Shown here piece after piece: positions 17,601 through 26,600 of a stretch of 64,000 bases of DNA. The stretch lies in NCBI GenBank assembly GCA_023954375.1, contig JAMLIC010000024.1, positions 1-64,000 on the forward strand, in the 5' to 3' direction. This stretch comes from Planctomycetota bacterium (lineage in GTDB: Bacteria > Planctomycetota > J058). Every line of letters starts with the position of its first letter. Positions within the stretch are counted from its first letter, which is position 1. The translations under genes were made by a program, and so were the position numbers. The notes beneath the pieces were generated by a model. That model was not told where the DNA came from and searched no databases. It saw only the letters and a list, made by a program, of their open reading frames with translations.

Positions 17601-18274
17601 GCCGAGGGCCCCGTGTAGACGATCCAGCCCTCGGTCGGCGCGGCGACCTTCACGTGCGCCAGCGCGTAGCTCACCGCCCCGCGCGCCGTGGTCGCGCGGC
17701 CCACCTGCGCGCTCGCCTCGGGCGGCTCCACGGTCAGCGGCACCCAGCCCACCTCGCCCCGCAGGCCCCGGAACCGGGCGGTCGGGTCGACGTCGCGCTC
17801 GGCCGCGGCCAGCTCGGGCTCGAAGGGCTCCTCGAGCGACGCAGAGGGAGCCAGGCCGAACGCGCCCGCGACGAGGAACTCGCGCACGAAGCCGCGCTCG
17901 ACCTGCAGGCGCTCGAGGCCGTCGACGTCGCCCGCGGACCGCAGGAGCTCGGCGAGCGACGCCAGGAGGTCGTCGCGCAGCGGGTGCGGGCCCATGCGCT
18001 CGAGGACGCTTCTCAGCCGCGCCGCGCAGGCCGCCTGCCCGCCCGGGACGAGCTCCCACACCTGCCGCAGCTCGACGAGGAGGAGCGGCACCTGGGGGTC
18101 GGTCGGCGCCGCCTCGAGCGCGCCCAGGAGCGCCTCGAGCGCCGCCTTCGCGTCGCCCGTGTGCAGCCCCGGGTGGTCGAGCGGCGCCGGGCCGGGCGGG
18201 GCCGGAGGCGCGTCCTGGGCGCGCGCCGGGCCGGCCAGGAGGAGGGCCAGGAGGAGGGTCGCGGTGCGGGCCAT
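14615..18274 (-). CDS. Secreted TPR-DUF3857-transglutaminase-like protein lacking the catalytic triad
   Basis: A 1219-residue exported protein. A signal peptide (MARTATLLLALLLAGPARAQ) is followed by a galactose-binding-like region (GWIVYTGPSAKVWLNRSLVT ... GWNRVLVKTGDGRG), TPR-like repeats (AYERALALDPRSSRARRRLC), a DUF3857 domain (DQTVTKVYPDGSSVDVVHQL ... VEHAYRVERD) and a transglutaminase-like fold. Compared with the adjacent paralogue, Cys, His and Asp positions are Ala904, Arg950 and about Ala966 (AGSKTTLL instead of GDCKDKATL), so it should not act as a transglutaminase or protease. A binding or scaffold role is inferred. It starts 26 bases after the paralogue's stop. Confidence 0.88.
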   Translation of the reverse strand: MARTATLLLALLLAGPARAQDAPPAPPGPAPLDHPGLHTGDAKAALEALLGALEAAPTDPQVPLLLVELRQVWELVPGGQAACAARLRSVLERMGPHPLRDDLLASLAELLRSAGDVDGLERLQVERGFVREFLVAGAFGLAPSASLEEPFEPELAAAERDVDPTARFRGLRGEVGWVPLTVEPPEASAQVGRATTARGAVSYALAHVKVAAPTEGWIVYTGPSAKVWLNRSLVTVIDRGRERLDQELTVPVRLAAGWNRVLVKTGDGRGARFSLRLTDARGAALAFEQAARPQPVDLRWAEPTPPRASDALGRLATDTRPARQALYAQALAITGRGEEAYTVLEDLRRSTPALERAAWFWLLLGDVAQRADHLPGAARRDQARAAYERALALDPRSSRARRRLCNFAIQDDRAKDGVLLLEQVLADHPGDLGTRLFLIEVLMRKRWLLDAERALDALEASGPPVGPVLDLRAQLEELRGRPREAQAARERLFALDRSKAGALLRRLDRALKEGDRVRADATLDELLAVGWSRFDLLERRADVARAFGDRAGEVAARRARLGERPWDLDLHVALAETLAQDASTSPAARAEAVSLLEGALGVEPGRHAARRLLRALQGHGDGEDRFWEEWAPDVEKVLTEAPPASHWPKAATACLFDQTVTKVYPDGSSVDVVHQLFKVLNETGVQRYGSRPKGGELLRVRTFTPSGQVLEPIQAAGNTFEMPGLAPGAVVEHAYRVERDAAGFQYTNGPFYFQDPELTEPFWLSRWVIWLHKDAPVALVERNMKRPGITHEVEERGEWRVHVYTATDRPRFEVEPLSPERDELLPWVKVVERRSLEEIGAFYRELARQGAVVTTQVARKAAELTADLDDDAEKARALYRFVQDHVTRPGDGAATAAQVLSARAGSKTTLLLALLEAARVPHKLVVAGASPAQAEAVDWSVPEPGHLRNRLIRVEPRGGEPVYVFAEAARLAPYGRLPVELWGAPAYVCERGGGVLEVLPTGRLDAEEQRGRLELTLERGGKARVEHVRELPAFDLYRLKEAFARAPAAQLRSFYAQQANALFPGARVLESGAPRLDEPGVPFAFRLVAEVPGAVRARGDGALTLQTGITPTRLRESLGAHRRREFDLVLREPVVMRDTARIDLGPYACPRLPPDVVLKTKVGLYSLLHVREGDGRLRIERLLILRAGRVTPDEYPAFHEFLGRIDEAERRTLAVEERR

Positions 18275-18300
18275 GGTCGTGCTCACAGGTGCGTGTCCGT

Positions 18301-21300
18301 TCACTGGGTCGCCCCGCCCCGCCGCAAGAGCGGCCGCTCCGCCTCGGCGCGCTCGATCTGGCCCACCCAGGCGCGGAACTCCTCGTAGCGCTCGATCGGG
18401 ACGCGCACGGCCTTGAGCTGCAGCACCCGCCGCGCCTTCAGGACGCCGCCCTCGAGCGTGTAGACGCGCCGGTAGACGCCCAGGTCGCTCTCGAGCTCGA
18501 CCGGCGCGGGCACGCTCTGCACCGAGTGGCCGGCCGGCAGCTCGTAGGTGACGACCTCCTCGACGCCCGAGGGCACCCCCAGGAACACGTCGCGCTCGCG
18601 GTCGGTGTCGGCGGCGAGGCCCGAGATCGAGCGGCCGCGCAGGACGAGCCGGTCGAACAGCCAGCTGCGCACCTCCTGCAGCTCGAGGCCGCCGGTGGCC
18701 TGGCCGACGAGGCGCGGCACCTCGACCTCGACCTCGACGCGCAGCGGCGTCTCGAGGTCGCGCACGTCGCTCGTCTGGACCCTCGTGACGTGCGCGCCGG
18801 CGTGGACGCGCCCGATCGCCGGCTCGAGCCGCTCGCGCCGGGCCCCCTCGGTGAGCAGCCACTCGCGCAGGAGCGCGTCGAAGCGGCCCGTGCTCTGGAT
18901 CACCGTGCGCAGCTCGCCGCCGCCGTCGTCGCGCAGCTTCACGCGGTGCTCCTCGCGCACGGCGTTGCCGTCCGGCCCGAGGTAGGGGATCTCCTTCACC
19001 GCGCCGCCCGAGGGCGTGATCACGACGACGCGCGCGCCGTAGTCCATGCTCGGCAGGGCGGGGAAGGCGTGGTGCTCCGCCGTGCCGTCGAGGAAGATCC
19101 CGCCCTCGCCCCAGTCGACCCACGAGATGCAGTGGTTGAAGTGGCCCATGAGCGGGAGGGTGATGTCCTCCTCGCCGCGGGCGTCCTCGCCGAAGATCAG
19201 CACGGGGTACGACGCGATCCCCACCTCGCGGAGCATGGTGTTGATCAGCGTCGCCTTGTCCTTGCAGTCGCCGAACTTCCGCGCGTAGATCTGCGTGGCG
19301 TTGTACGGCTTGAACCCGTGGATCCCGAACTCCCACGAGGCGTTGTAGCGGATCTCCGAGATCACGTAGTGGTAGATGCGCCGGATCTTCTCCTCCGGCG
19401 TCGTCGCGCCCTCGACGAGCTCGCGCACCTTGGCGCGGATCGCGTCGTCGGCCTCGTGCTGCCCCTTGACCAGGTTCCAGTACCACGTGGCGAAGGTGTC
19501 CCAGTCGCCGAACGTGGACACCTGCACCTGCGCGACGAGTTCCTTCAGCCAGGGCTGGTCGGGCTCGCTCTCGAGCGCCGGGACGCCCTTGCGCTCGAAC
19601 ACGTAGGTCTGCGTGCCCGTCGCCTCGTCCACCTGCGGCCGCGCCTCGACGCCGGGCAGCCCCTTGATGTGGAAGTGGAGCCTGCGGCCGCGCGGGGCGA
19701 CGAGGACGTAGCGGACGTGGTCGAGCGGCTGCTCGCCCTGGAAGTAGGCGACGTGGCCGTAGTAGTCGCCGAAGAAGCCCTGGGCGAGGTCGTCGGTGCG
19801 GTAGCGCACCTCGACGACGTCGCCGGGCTCGAGCGGCGGGAAGCGCACGGCGAAGCGCAGGTACTGCACGAACTCGCCCGACTGCCGCCCGCGCGAGGAC
19901 CCGGTCGGCACCTCCTCGGTGCCGCCGCCCCTCCTGTGCACGCGGGCCGCCTGGAACTTGATCCGCTGGTCGGACGCGTAGTAGGTCGAGTAGGCGGCGA
20001 GCCGGCGCGCGCCCTCCTCGTTCTCGATGCGGATCACCTCCTGGGTGAACTCGCTCGTCGTGCCGTCGAGGTTGACCTTGGCCACCGTCTGCCGGAGCAG
20101 GTAGCGGTGCGTCTGGCGCGGGTCGAGCGGCGCGTCCTTCACGGCGGCGACCAGCGGGGCGGCGTCGACGACCCAGGGCGCCTCGAAGGGCGCCGCCCCC
20201 TCCTGGCCGCGGGCGCGGTACTCCAGGTAGTCGCGCAGGTCGACGCGGTTCGGGTCGAGCGCCAGGGCCCGCTCGAACAGCGCCTCGGCCTTCGAGGCGT
20301 TTCCGGCGCGCTCCTCGAGGTGGCCGAGGTCCTCGACGAGCTTCTCGTCGTCGGGGCAGAGCGCCAGCGCCTCCTCGAGGGCGGCGCGGGCGAGCTCGAG
20401 CGCGCCGCGCGCCTGGAGCAGCGTCGCCAGCTCCCGGCGCATCTGGACGTTGAACGGGTCGACCACGAGGGCGCGGCGCAGGAGCATCTCGGCCGCCTCG
20501 TCGTGCCCCGCCTCGCGCCACAGGTGCGCCTGGGCCCAGAGGACGCGCGCGTCGTCCTGGTCGCCCTCGAGCAGGAGCTCGAGCAGCGCCTGCTGCCGGC
20601 GGAGGTCGCCGCGCCCGCGCGCCACGCCGAGCGCCTGGAACAGGAGCGCGCGCGGGTAGGCGTCCGGGGCGTCGGCCTGCGCGCGCCGCTCCGCCTCGGC
20701 CATGAGCCCGTCGACCCGGTCGGCGACGAGCGGGCCGAGCCCGCGGGCCTCGTCGATGTCGAGGCCGAGCAGCAGCGCGTCGAGGTCGCCCGCCTCGACC
20801 GCCGGGCCCAGGAGGCGCCGCGCCCCGTCCAGGCTGCCCAGGTCCCGGGCGTAGTAGCTGGCCAGGAGCACGCGCGCGGTCACGTGGTCGGGGTCGAGGC
20901 GCAGGGCCTCCTCGAGCGCGTAGCGGCGCGGGTTCTCCTCCTTGTTGACCGAGAACTCGGCGGGCGTGCTCGAGGCGTGGCTCAGGAGCACGCGCAGGTG
21001 GGCCGAGTCGGGGCGCAGGGCGACCGCGGCCAGGAGCGCCTCGCGGTCGGGGTGCTGGCCCTGGTCGTGCGCCTGCCGGACCCACAGCAGGTAGCCCAGG
21101 TGGAAGCGCGCCCGCCAGTCGTCGGGCGCGCGCGCGGCGAGGGCGGCGAGGGCGGCCGCGCCGTCGTCGGGCAGGTCGACGCGGTCGACGCCCTGCTGGA
21201 ACGTCGGGGCGGCCGCGACCTCGGGCAGGCTGGCCGGCCGCACGTGCGGGGCCCGGCCGCCGGCCGGCGCGCTCACGCGCAGGCGGAAGCGCCAGTCGCC

Positions 21301-22314
21301 CGTCTGGTCGGCGACCTTGAGCAGCACCTCGTTCCACCCGGCGCGCAGGACGACGCCGACCGCCTCCTGGTCGGGGCGGTAGGGCCGGCGCACGTCGGAG
21401 CGCAGGACCTCCTGGCGGTTGACCCACAGGGCGACGGCCTCGTCCGAGCCGAGCCGCAAGGCGACGGGCGTGGGCTCGTCGGCGTGCAGGTAGGTGACGG
21501 CGTAGGCGACCGCCTGGTCGTTCGGCCGCATGAGCGCGTCGAGGTCGACCTCGCCGCGGGGCAGGTCGGTGACCGGGACCGGGCGCCAGCCGACGGGGTT
21601 CTTCTTGCCGTCGAACGTCGCCGACGGGTCGAAGGGCGCCGCCTCGGGGCCGTGGTCGCGCTGGAAGCCGGTGCCGCGCTCGTTGTCGAACGGCCCCACG
21701 ACGAACCAGGCGCCCACGACCCCCAGCCCCGCCTCCTCGTGGGCGGCGAGGTCGAAGCGGCCGAGCCCGCGCAGGTGCGCGCCGCGGTAGGTCCGCGCCC
21801 AGTCGCGGGCGAGCGCGGGCGCGCGCGGATCGTCGGCGACGCGCGTGAGGAGGGCCACGGCCTCCTCGTGGCGCCCGTCGCCCAGGAAGTGGACGCGCCG
21901 CAGGTAGACCTCGAGCCGCGCCTGGACGAGCGCCCCCGGCGCGGCGCCGGCCTCCGCCGCCTCGAGGACGCGCTCGAGCGCCGCCGCGTAGGCCTGCAGG
22001 GCCGCCGCCCGGCGGCCGCGCGCGTCGTGGTCGAGCCCCTGGTCCTCGAGCGCGTCCGCGGCCGGCAGCTCGACGCGGCCGTCGGGCCGGGCACGGACCA
22101 GGACGCGGTCGCGCGGCACCGTGACCGACCAGCCGGCGTTGCGCACGCGCAACCCCTCCGGCACCTCGACGACCTCGCCCACCAGCGGGGCCTGGCCGTG
22201 CACGGTGAGCTGGTCGGCGCGCGCCGCGCCGGCGAGGAGGACGAGGGCGGGCAGCGCCAGGAGACGACGGCGCGTCGAGCGGCGCCGGGGCGCCGCGGGG
22301 AGGAGGGCGAGCAT
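18301..22314 (-). CDS. Secreted TPR-DUF3857-transglutaminase-like protein with intact catalytic triad
   Basis: A 1337-residue exported protein. The N-terminus is a signal sequence (arginine-rich, then LLALPALVLLAGAARA). It continues with a helical region, a domain opening VVGAWFVVGPFDNERG, a galactose-binding-like stretch (ALWVNRQEVLRSD ... GWNEVLLKVADQTGDW), TPR repeats (about residues 400-700), a DUF3857 domain (LRQTVAKVNLDGTTSEFTQE) and a transglutaminase core with Cys1017 in GDCKDKATL, His1061 in NHCISWVDW and Asp1076 in FLDGTA. Papain-like transglutaminase folds of this type crosslink or cleave peptide bonds; the substrate is unknown. The NPCBM gene ends 17 bases upstream and the inactive paralogue follows. 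Confidence 0.9.
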   Translation of the reverse strand: MLALLPAAPRRRSTRRRLLALPALVLLAGAARADQLTVHGQAPLVGEVVEVPEGLRVRNAGWSVTVPRDRVLVRARPDGRVELPAADALEDQGLDHDARGRRAAALQAYAAALERVLEAAEAGAAPGALVQARLEVYLRRVHFLGDGRHEEAVALLTRVADDPRAPALARDWARTYRGAHLRGLGRFDLAAHEEAGLGVVGAWFVVGPFDNERGTGFQRDHGPEAAPFDPSATFDGKKNPVGWRPVPVTDLPRGEVDLDALMRPNDQAVAYAVTYLHADEPTPVALRLGSDEAVALWVNRQEVLRSDVRRPYRPDQEAVGVVLRAGWNEVLLKVADQTGDWRFRLRVSAPAGGRAPHVRPASLPEVAAAPTFQQGVDRVDLPDDGAAALAALAARAPDDWRARFHLGYLLWVRQAHDQGQHPDREALLAAVALRPDSAHLRVLLSHASSTPAEFSVNKEENPRRYALEEALRLDPDHVTARVLLASYYARDLGSLDGARRLLGPAVEAGDLDALLLGLDIDEARGLGPLVADRVDGLMAEAERRAQADAPDAYPRALLFQALGVARGRGDLRRQQALLELLLEGDQDDARVLWAQAHLWREAGHDEAAEMLLRRALVVDPFNVQMRRELATLLQARGALELARAALEEALALCPDDEKLVEDLGHLEERAGNASKAEALFERALALDPNRVDLRDYLEYRARGQEGAAPFEAPWVVDAAPLVAAVKDAPLDPRQTHRYLLRQTVAKVNLDGTTSEFTQEVIRIENEEGARRLAAYSTYYASDQRIKFQAARVHRRGGGTEEVPTGSSRGRQSGEFVQYLRFAVRFPPLEPGDVVEVRYRTDDLAQGFFGDYYGHVAYFQGEQPLDHVRYVLVAPRGRRLHFHIKGLPGVEARPQVDEATGTQTYVFERKGVPALESEPDQPWLKELVAQVQVSTFGDWDTFATWYWNLVKGQHEADDAIRAKVRELVEGATTPEEKIRRIYHYVISEIRYNASWEFGIHGFKPYNATQIYARKFGDCKDKATLINTMLREVGIASYPVLIFGEDARGEEDITLPLMGHFNHCISWVDWGEGGIFLDGTAEHHAFPALPSMDYGARVVVITPSGGAVKEIPYLGPDGNAVREEHRVKLRDDGGGELRTVIQSTGRFDALLREWLLTEGARRERLEPAIGRVHAGAHVTRVQTSDVRDLETPLRVEVEVEVPRLVGQATGGLELQEVRSWLFDRLVLRGRSISGLAADTDRERDVFLGVPSGVEEVVTYELPAGHSVQSVPAPVELESDLGVYRRVYTLEGGVLKARRVLQLKAVRVPIERYEEFRAWVGQIERAEAERPLLRRGGATQ

Positions 22315-22331
22315 GGGGGCCTCGTCGGGCT

Positions 22332-23582
22332 CTAGCGCTTGATCAGGTGGGCGTCGGCCCAGTTGGCCCGCCCGAGGATATGGAGCGACGTGGGGTCGAA
22401 GTCGGCCTCGAGCGTCAGGGTGCGCGCCTGCGACACGTCGACCGAGAGCTCGGTCGGCGCCTGCCCCTTGCGCTGCGTGACCCCGTTGGGGTACTCGCGC
22501 GCCGGCTTGCCGTCGAGGAGCACGCGGAACACGACCGCGCCCAGGCCCGGCTCGCCCATGTAGCGGGTCGAGTCGTCGAGGCCGATCACGGCGCGGAACT
22601 CCTTGTAGGCCTGGTCGAGGCGGTAGGTGAGGACGCAGCGCGAGTGGACGCCGAGGCCCTTGTCGTAGGCGCGGCCGCCCAGGCGCAGGACGCCGCCGGT
22701 GACGTTGCGGTCCTTCTTCCAGGTCCACACGTCGACCTCGTAGGCGTACTCGGGCGGGAACCCCTGCGTCACGCCCTCCGGCTGCAGGTCGGAGAGGTAG
22801 ACGAACGCGCCGTTCTCGACGGCGAGCTCCTCGACGCGCGGCAGGCCGAGCGGCAGCTCGCCGCCCTGGGCCCCGAGCGGGTGGACGAGCCGCAGCTCGT
22901 CGCCGGAGAGGCCGGAGAGGCGCCCGCGGAGGTGCGAGCCGTCGACGAGCCGGGCCACGACCCGCAACCCCGTGGGCGTCGGCGGCGGGTCCTCCATGGG
23001 CGCCAGCGCCACGAGCTCGACCTTCGAGACGTCGAGCTGCAGCGTGCCCACGCGCGAGCCCCCGGGGACGTCGGTGTTGAGGACGACCCGCGAGCCGTCG
23101 AGCGACACGAGGCTCCCGCGCGCGTCGCCGCCGACCTTCAGCAGGACGCGGTCGACCTCGGTCGCCTGGCCGAGCGACAGCTCGAGCTCCCGCTCGCGCT
23201 CGGGCGTGGCGTCGAAGATCACCGCCCGGACGAGGCCGAGGCGCACGCGCAGGTCGCCCAGCCCCTGCGAGGCGATGGCGACCTCCTCCTCGTCGCCGCC
23301 CTGGAGCTGGCCGCGCAGCGCGTCGCCCGTCGTGAGGACGACCTTCGCCCCGCGGCGGTCGGCGCGGGGCGGCGCGGGCGGCTGGAAGCGGATCGACTTC
23401 ACCTGGTCGAGCGGGATCGCCCGCTGGGGCGTGCGCACGACCATGCGCCCGCTCTCCTCGCGGATCGCCGTCACCTGCTCGTCGTAGCTGCCGCCCAGGG
23501 CCCGGATCTCGGCGGCCGCGGCCGGGCCGGCGAGGGCGAGGGCGACCAGCGCCCCGAAGACGGTTCGTCCGCTCGGACCCAT
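22332..23582 (-). CDS. Secreted NPCBM/NEW2-domain protein
   Basis: A 416-residue exported protein with a signal peptide (VFGALVALALAGPAAAA). The first 250 residues consist of repeated short beta motifs of the form 'ttGdalrGqL ... l.v.l..v..i', for example LTTGDALRGQL and LVDGSHLRGRLSGLSGDELRL, typical of small-barrel repeats in secreted planctomycete-type proteins. The C-terminal 140 residues match the NPCBM/NEW2 carbohydrate-binding module (GGRAYDKGLGVHSRCVLTY, FRAVIGLDDS, VVFRVLLDGK). A glycan-binding surface or matrix role is likely. It is first in the four-gene run leading into the two DUF3857 proteins. Confidence 0.85.
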   Translation of the reverse strand: MGPSGRTVFGALVALALAGPAAAAEIRALGGSYDEQVTAIREESGRMVVRTPQRAIPLDQVKSIRFQPPAPPRADRRGAKVVLTTGDALRGQLQGGDEEEVAIASQGLGDLRVRLGLVRAVIFDATPERERELELSLGQATEVDRVLLKVGGDARGSLVSLDGSRVVLNTDVPGGSRVGTLQLDVSKVELVALAPMEDPPPTPTGLRVVARLVDGSHLRGRLSGLSGDELRLVHPLGAQGGELPLGLPRVEELAVENGAFVYLSDLQPEGVTQGFPPEYAYEVDVWTWKKDRNVTGGVLRLGGRAYDKGLGVHSRCVLTYRLDQAYKEFRAVIGLDDSTRYMGEPGLGAVVFRVLLDGKPAREYPNGVTQRKGQAPTELSVDVSQARTLTLEADFDPTSLHILGRANWADAHLIKR

Positions 23583-23698
23583 GGGCAGAGCTCCTCCGCA
23601 GATGGCGGAGCCAGTCTACCCGCTCCGCGCGCGGAGGATGGGGGCGGTGCGCGCCAGGCGCCGGGTCGGCCGGGGTTTGCGCCTGCTCGACGCGACGG

Positions 23699-26600
23699 TC
23701 AGCGCCCTCCGTCGTCGAGGGCGCGCTCGTAGCGACGGTGGACCTCACGGGTCAGGAAGTTCAGCGCGGTCGTCGCGGTCCGCCCGCCCCAGGCCCCGGA
23801 CCAGCCGGCAGCCGCCCAGGAGCCCTGCTCGGGGTCGCCCGGGGCGACCTGCAGGCCGGTGAGCATGGCGTCGACCTCCGGCCCCCACCGCGCGATGAAG
23901 TCGGGGTGCCCGGCCGCGAACGCGGCGTAGGTGGCGAAGTACCAGTAGGCGGGCGCGCCCTGGTCGGTGGCCGGACGCGGCAGGTCGTTCCGGCGGATCT
24001 CGAGGTGGACGCCCCGCTCGCCGGTGAAGAGCCGCCCGAGCAGGGCGGCGGCGCGCTCGACCGGGAGCCCCGCCTCCGCCGCCGCGTCGTCGGCCGCGCC
24101 GGGCTCCTGGAGGCGCGCGCCCGCCCGCGCGAGCGCCTCGTCGGGGACGTCGAGCCCGCCGGACCGCGCGCTCTTCAGCGCCAGGACGGCGTGGGCCGTG
24201 AGGAGCGTCGAGCCCCAGCCGCCGTCGGGCGCCTGCGCGCGGACCAGGGCGTCGACCGCGGCCTGCGCCGAGGCCCGGAGCGCGCGGTCGCGCGAGGTGG
24301 CGAACGCCTCGCACAGCGCCTGCGTCGCGAGCGCCTGGTCGAGGGGCGGTTCGTCGAACGCGCCGTCGCGCCCCTGCCGCTCCCGCAGCCACGCCAGGCC
24401 GGGGCCGACGGCCACCTTCCAGCGGCCGAACCGGTGCGTCTGGCCATGCGCCAGGAACGCCAGCGTGGCGAGGGCCGTCACGCCGACGTCGTGGTCGCCG
24501 CGCGGGCTCGCCCAGCGGCCGTCCTCCTCCTGGCGGCGCCCGAGCCAGCAGAGCGCGTCCGGCGGCCCGTCGCAGGCGCAGCCGTCGTCGAGGCGGTGCA
24601 CGGCGCGCTCGACCAGGTCCCGCAGCGGGTCGGGGCGCCCGAGGAGCCCGCGCAGCGCCGGCGAGAGCGGGCGGACGGCCTCGCGGTCGGCGGGCAGGAC
24701 CGCCTCGAGCGCGGCCCTTCGCAGCGACGTCGGCGCGTGGACGTCCTCGAGCAGCGCGCCGACCTCGGCGACGAGGTCCGGGGTCGCGTGCACGTCGGCG
24801 GAGCGGAGGGTCGACTCGAGCAGGTGCTGGCTCAGCAGGCGGACCTCGAGCGCGGGGTCGTGCACGAGGGGGCGAAGCGCCCGCAACGCCGCCGCGGGGT
24901 GGATGATGTGCTGCAGGGAGTCGGGGAGCGCCCGGAGGACGCGCACGCGGACCGCCTCGTCCGGGTCGGCGCGCAGGAGCGGCGCGAGGGCGTCGAGCGC
25001 GTCGGGCTCGTAGGTCAAGAGGGCCTCGGCCGCGGCGGCGCGCACGCGCGGGTCGTCGTCCTGCAGGAGCCGCGTCAGGCGAGGCAGGAGCCGCCACACC
25101 GCCTCGAGCGTCGCGCGCCTGGCGCCGGCGCTGGACGCGCTCAGGACGGCCCGCACGCCGGCCTCGCGCGCGCCGGCGTCGGCGCTCCGCAGCAGCTCTT
25201 CGACCCCGAGCAGGGCCAGGAGGACCTCGGGCTCGTCCTGGGAGGGCTCGTGAGCGCGCCGGTCGTCCCGCCACGGGTCGGGCCGGGCGCTCAGGCTGCA
25301 TGCGAGCGCACGCACCTTCCTGCGGCTCACGCCCTCAGGCGGCGCGAGGTCCCAGAAGGGGAGCAGCGCCCGGCCGGCCTCCTCCTGGGGCTCGCCGCGG
25401 GCGACCCGCGCCTGCAGCTCCAGCAGCCGCTCCAGGTCGGGCGGGTCGCCGTCGAACGCGAGCATCCGGCAGTGCCCCTCGAGGAGCAACCGGCCGGGAG
25501 ACCCCGACCGCCACACGCGGTCCCCTCCGTCCCACGGGCGGTGCAGCTCGAGGCCCTCCGCGTCGCGCCGGACCCCGACGAGTTCGGTCGTCCCGACCAC
25601 CGCGAGCACCCGGCCGTGGTCGACGAGCCAGCAGAGCGCCACGTCGCCTGGACAGCCGGACGACCTCGTCAGGGTGACGCTGGTGAAGCCGGCCACGAAC
25701 CGGTCCCAGGCGGGCTCCCCGGAGCTCCGGCACCAGCCGAGGACGGCCGGCAGGGGGGTGGAGCCCCACGCCTCCCCGGAGTCGCCGGTGAGGTGCATGA
25801 ACTCCCACGCGCCGAAGGGGAAGGTGCTGGCGGTCTCGACCTCGACGCCGTCGTCGCGCCGCGACACCACGACCAGCCGCGCGCCGGCGGGCAGGTCGAC
25901 CCACGGGCCCTCGCCCACCTGCAGGCGCGACCGCGCCAGGTCGAGCACCGGCGCGCCCTCAGCGGCCCCGGCGAGGTCGAGACGGCGCCCCCGACCGAGG
26001 TCGATCGCGCGCGGTCGCGGCCCGAGGAGCAGGAGCCGGCCCGGCGCGCCGGGAGAGCGGATCAACGTGGCCGAGTTGCCCAGGTGGTCGGTCATGACGA
26101 CGTGGGCCACGGGCACGAGCCCGTCCCAGGGAGCGACGGCGACGAGGAGCGTGCCGGCGAGGCAAGCCCCGGCCGCGGCGCCGAGCGCGCGGCGGCGGGC
26201 GCGCGGCGTCGCCCACCCTCGCTGGACGGCGGCCACCTCGCGGCCGAGCCACCGCGCCAGGCGCGTCCGCGCGGGCTCGAAGGCGCCCGCGCCGAGGCGG
26301 AGGAGGTGCCGGCGCCCGTCGACCTCTTCGATCGCCAGGTCCGTCCGCCGGTCCCCCGAGACGGCCACGATCGACCGGATCGACGCGCGGGCGATCCAGC
26401 GGCCGGCGAGGAGCCCGTCGCGGCCGACGTGCAGGCGCGCCGCGTCGGCGCGCGCCCCGAGCCAGCGGAGGAGCAGGTGGACGCCCGGCGCCGCGACGGC
26501 CAGCGCGGCGGCGAGCGCCGGCAGCGTCCAGGCCAGGCCGAGACGGTGCGTGACGAGGAGCGTCGGGGCGCCGACGACGAGGCCGAGGACGAGCGGGGAC

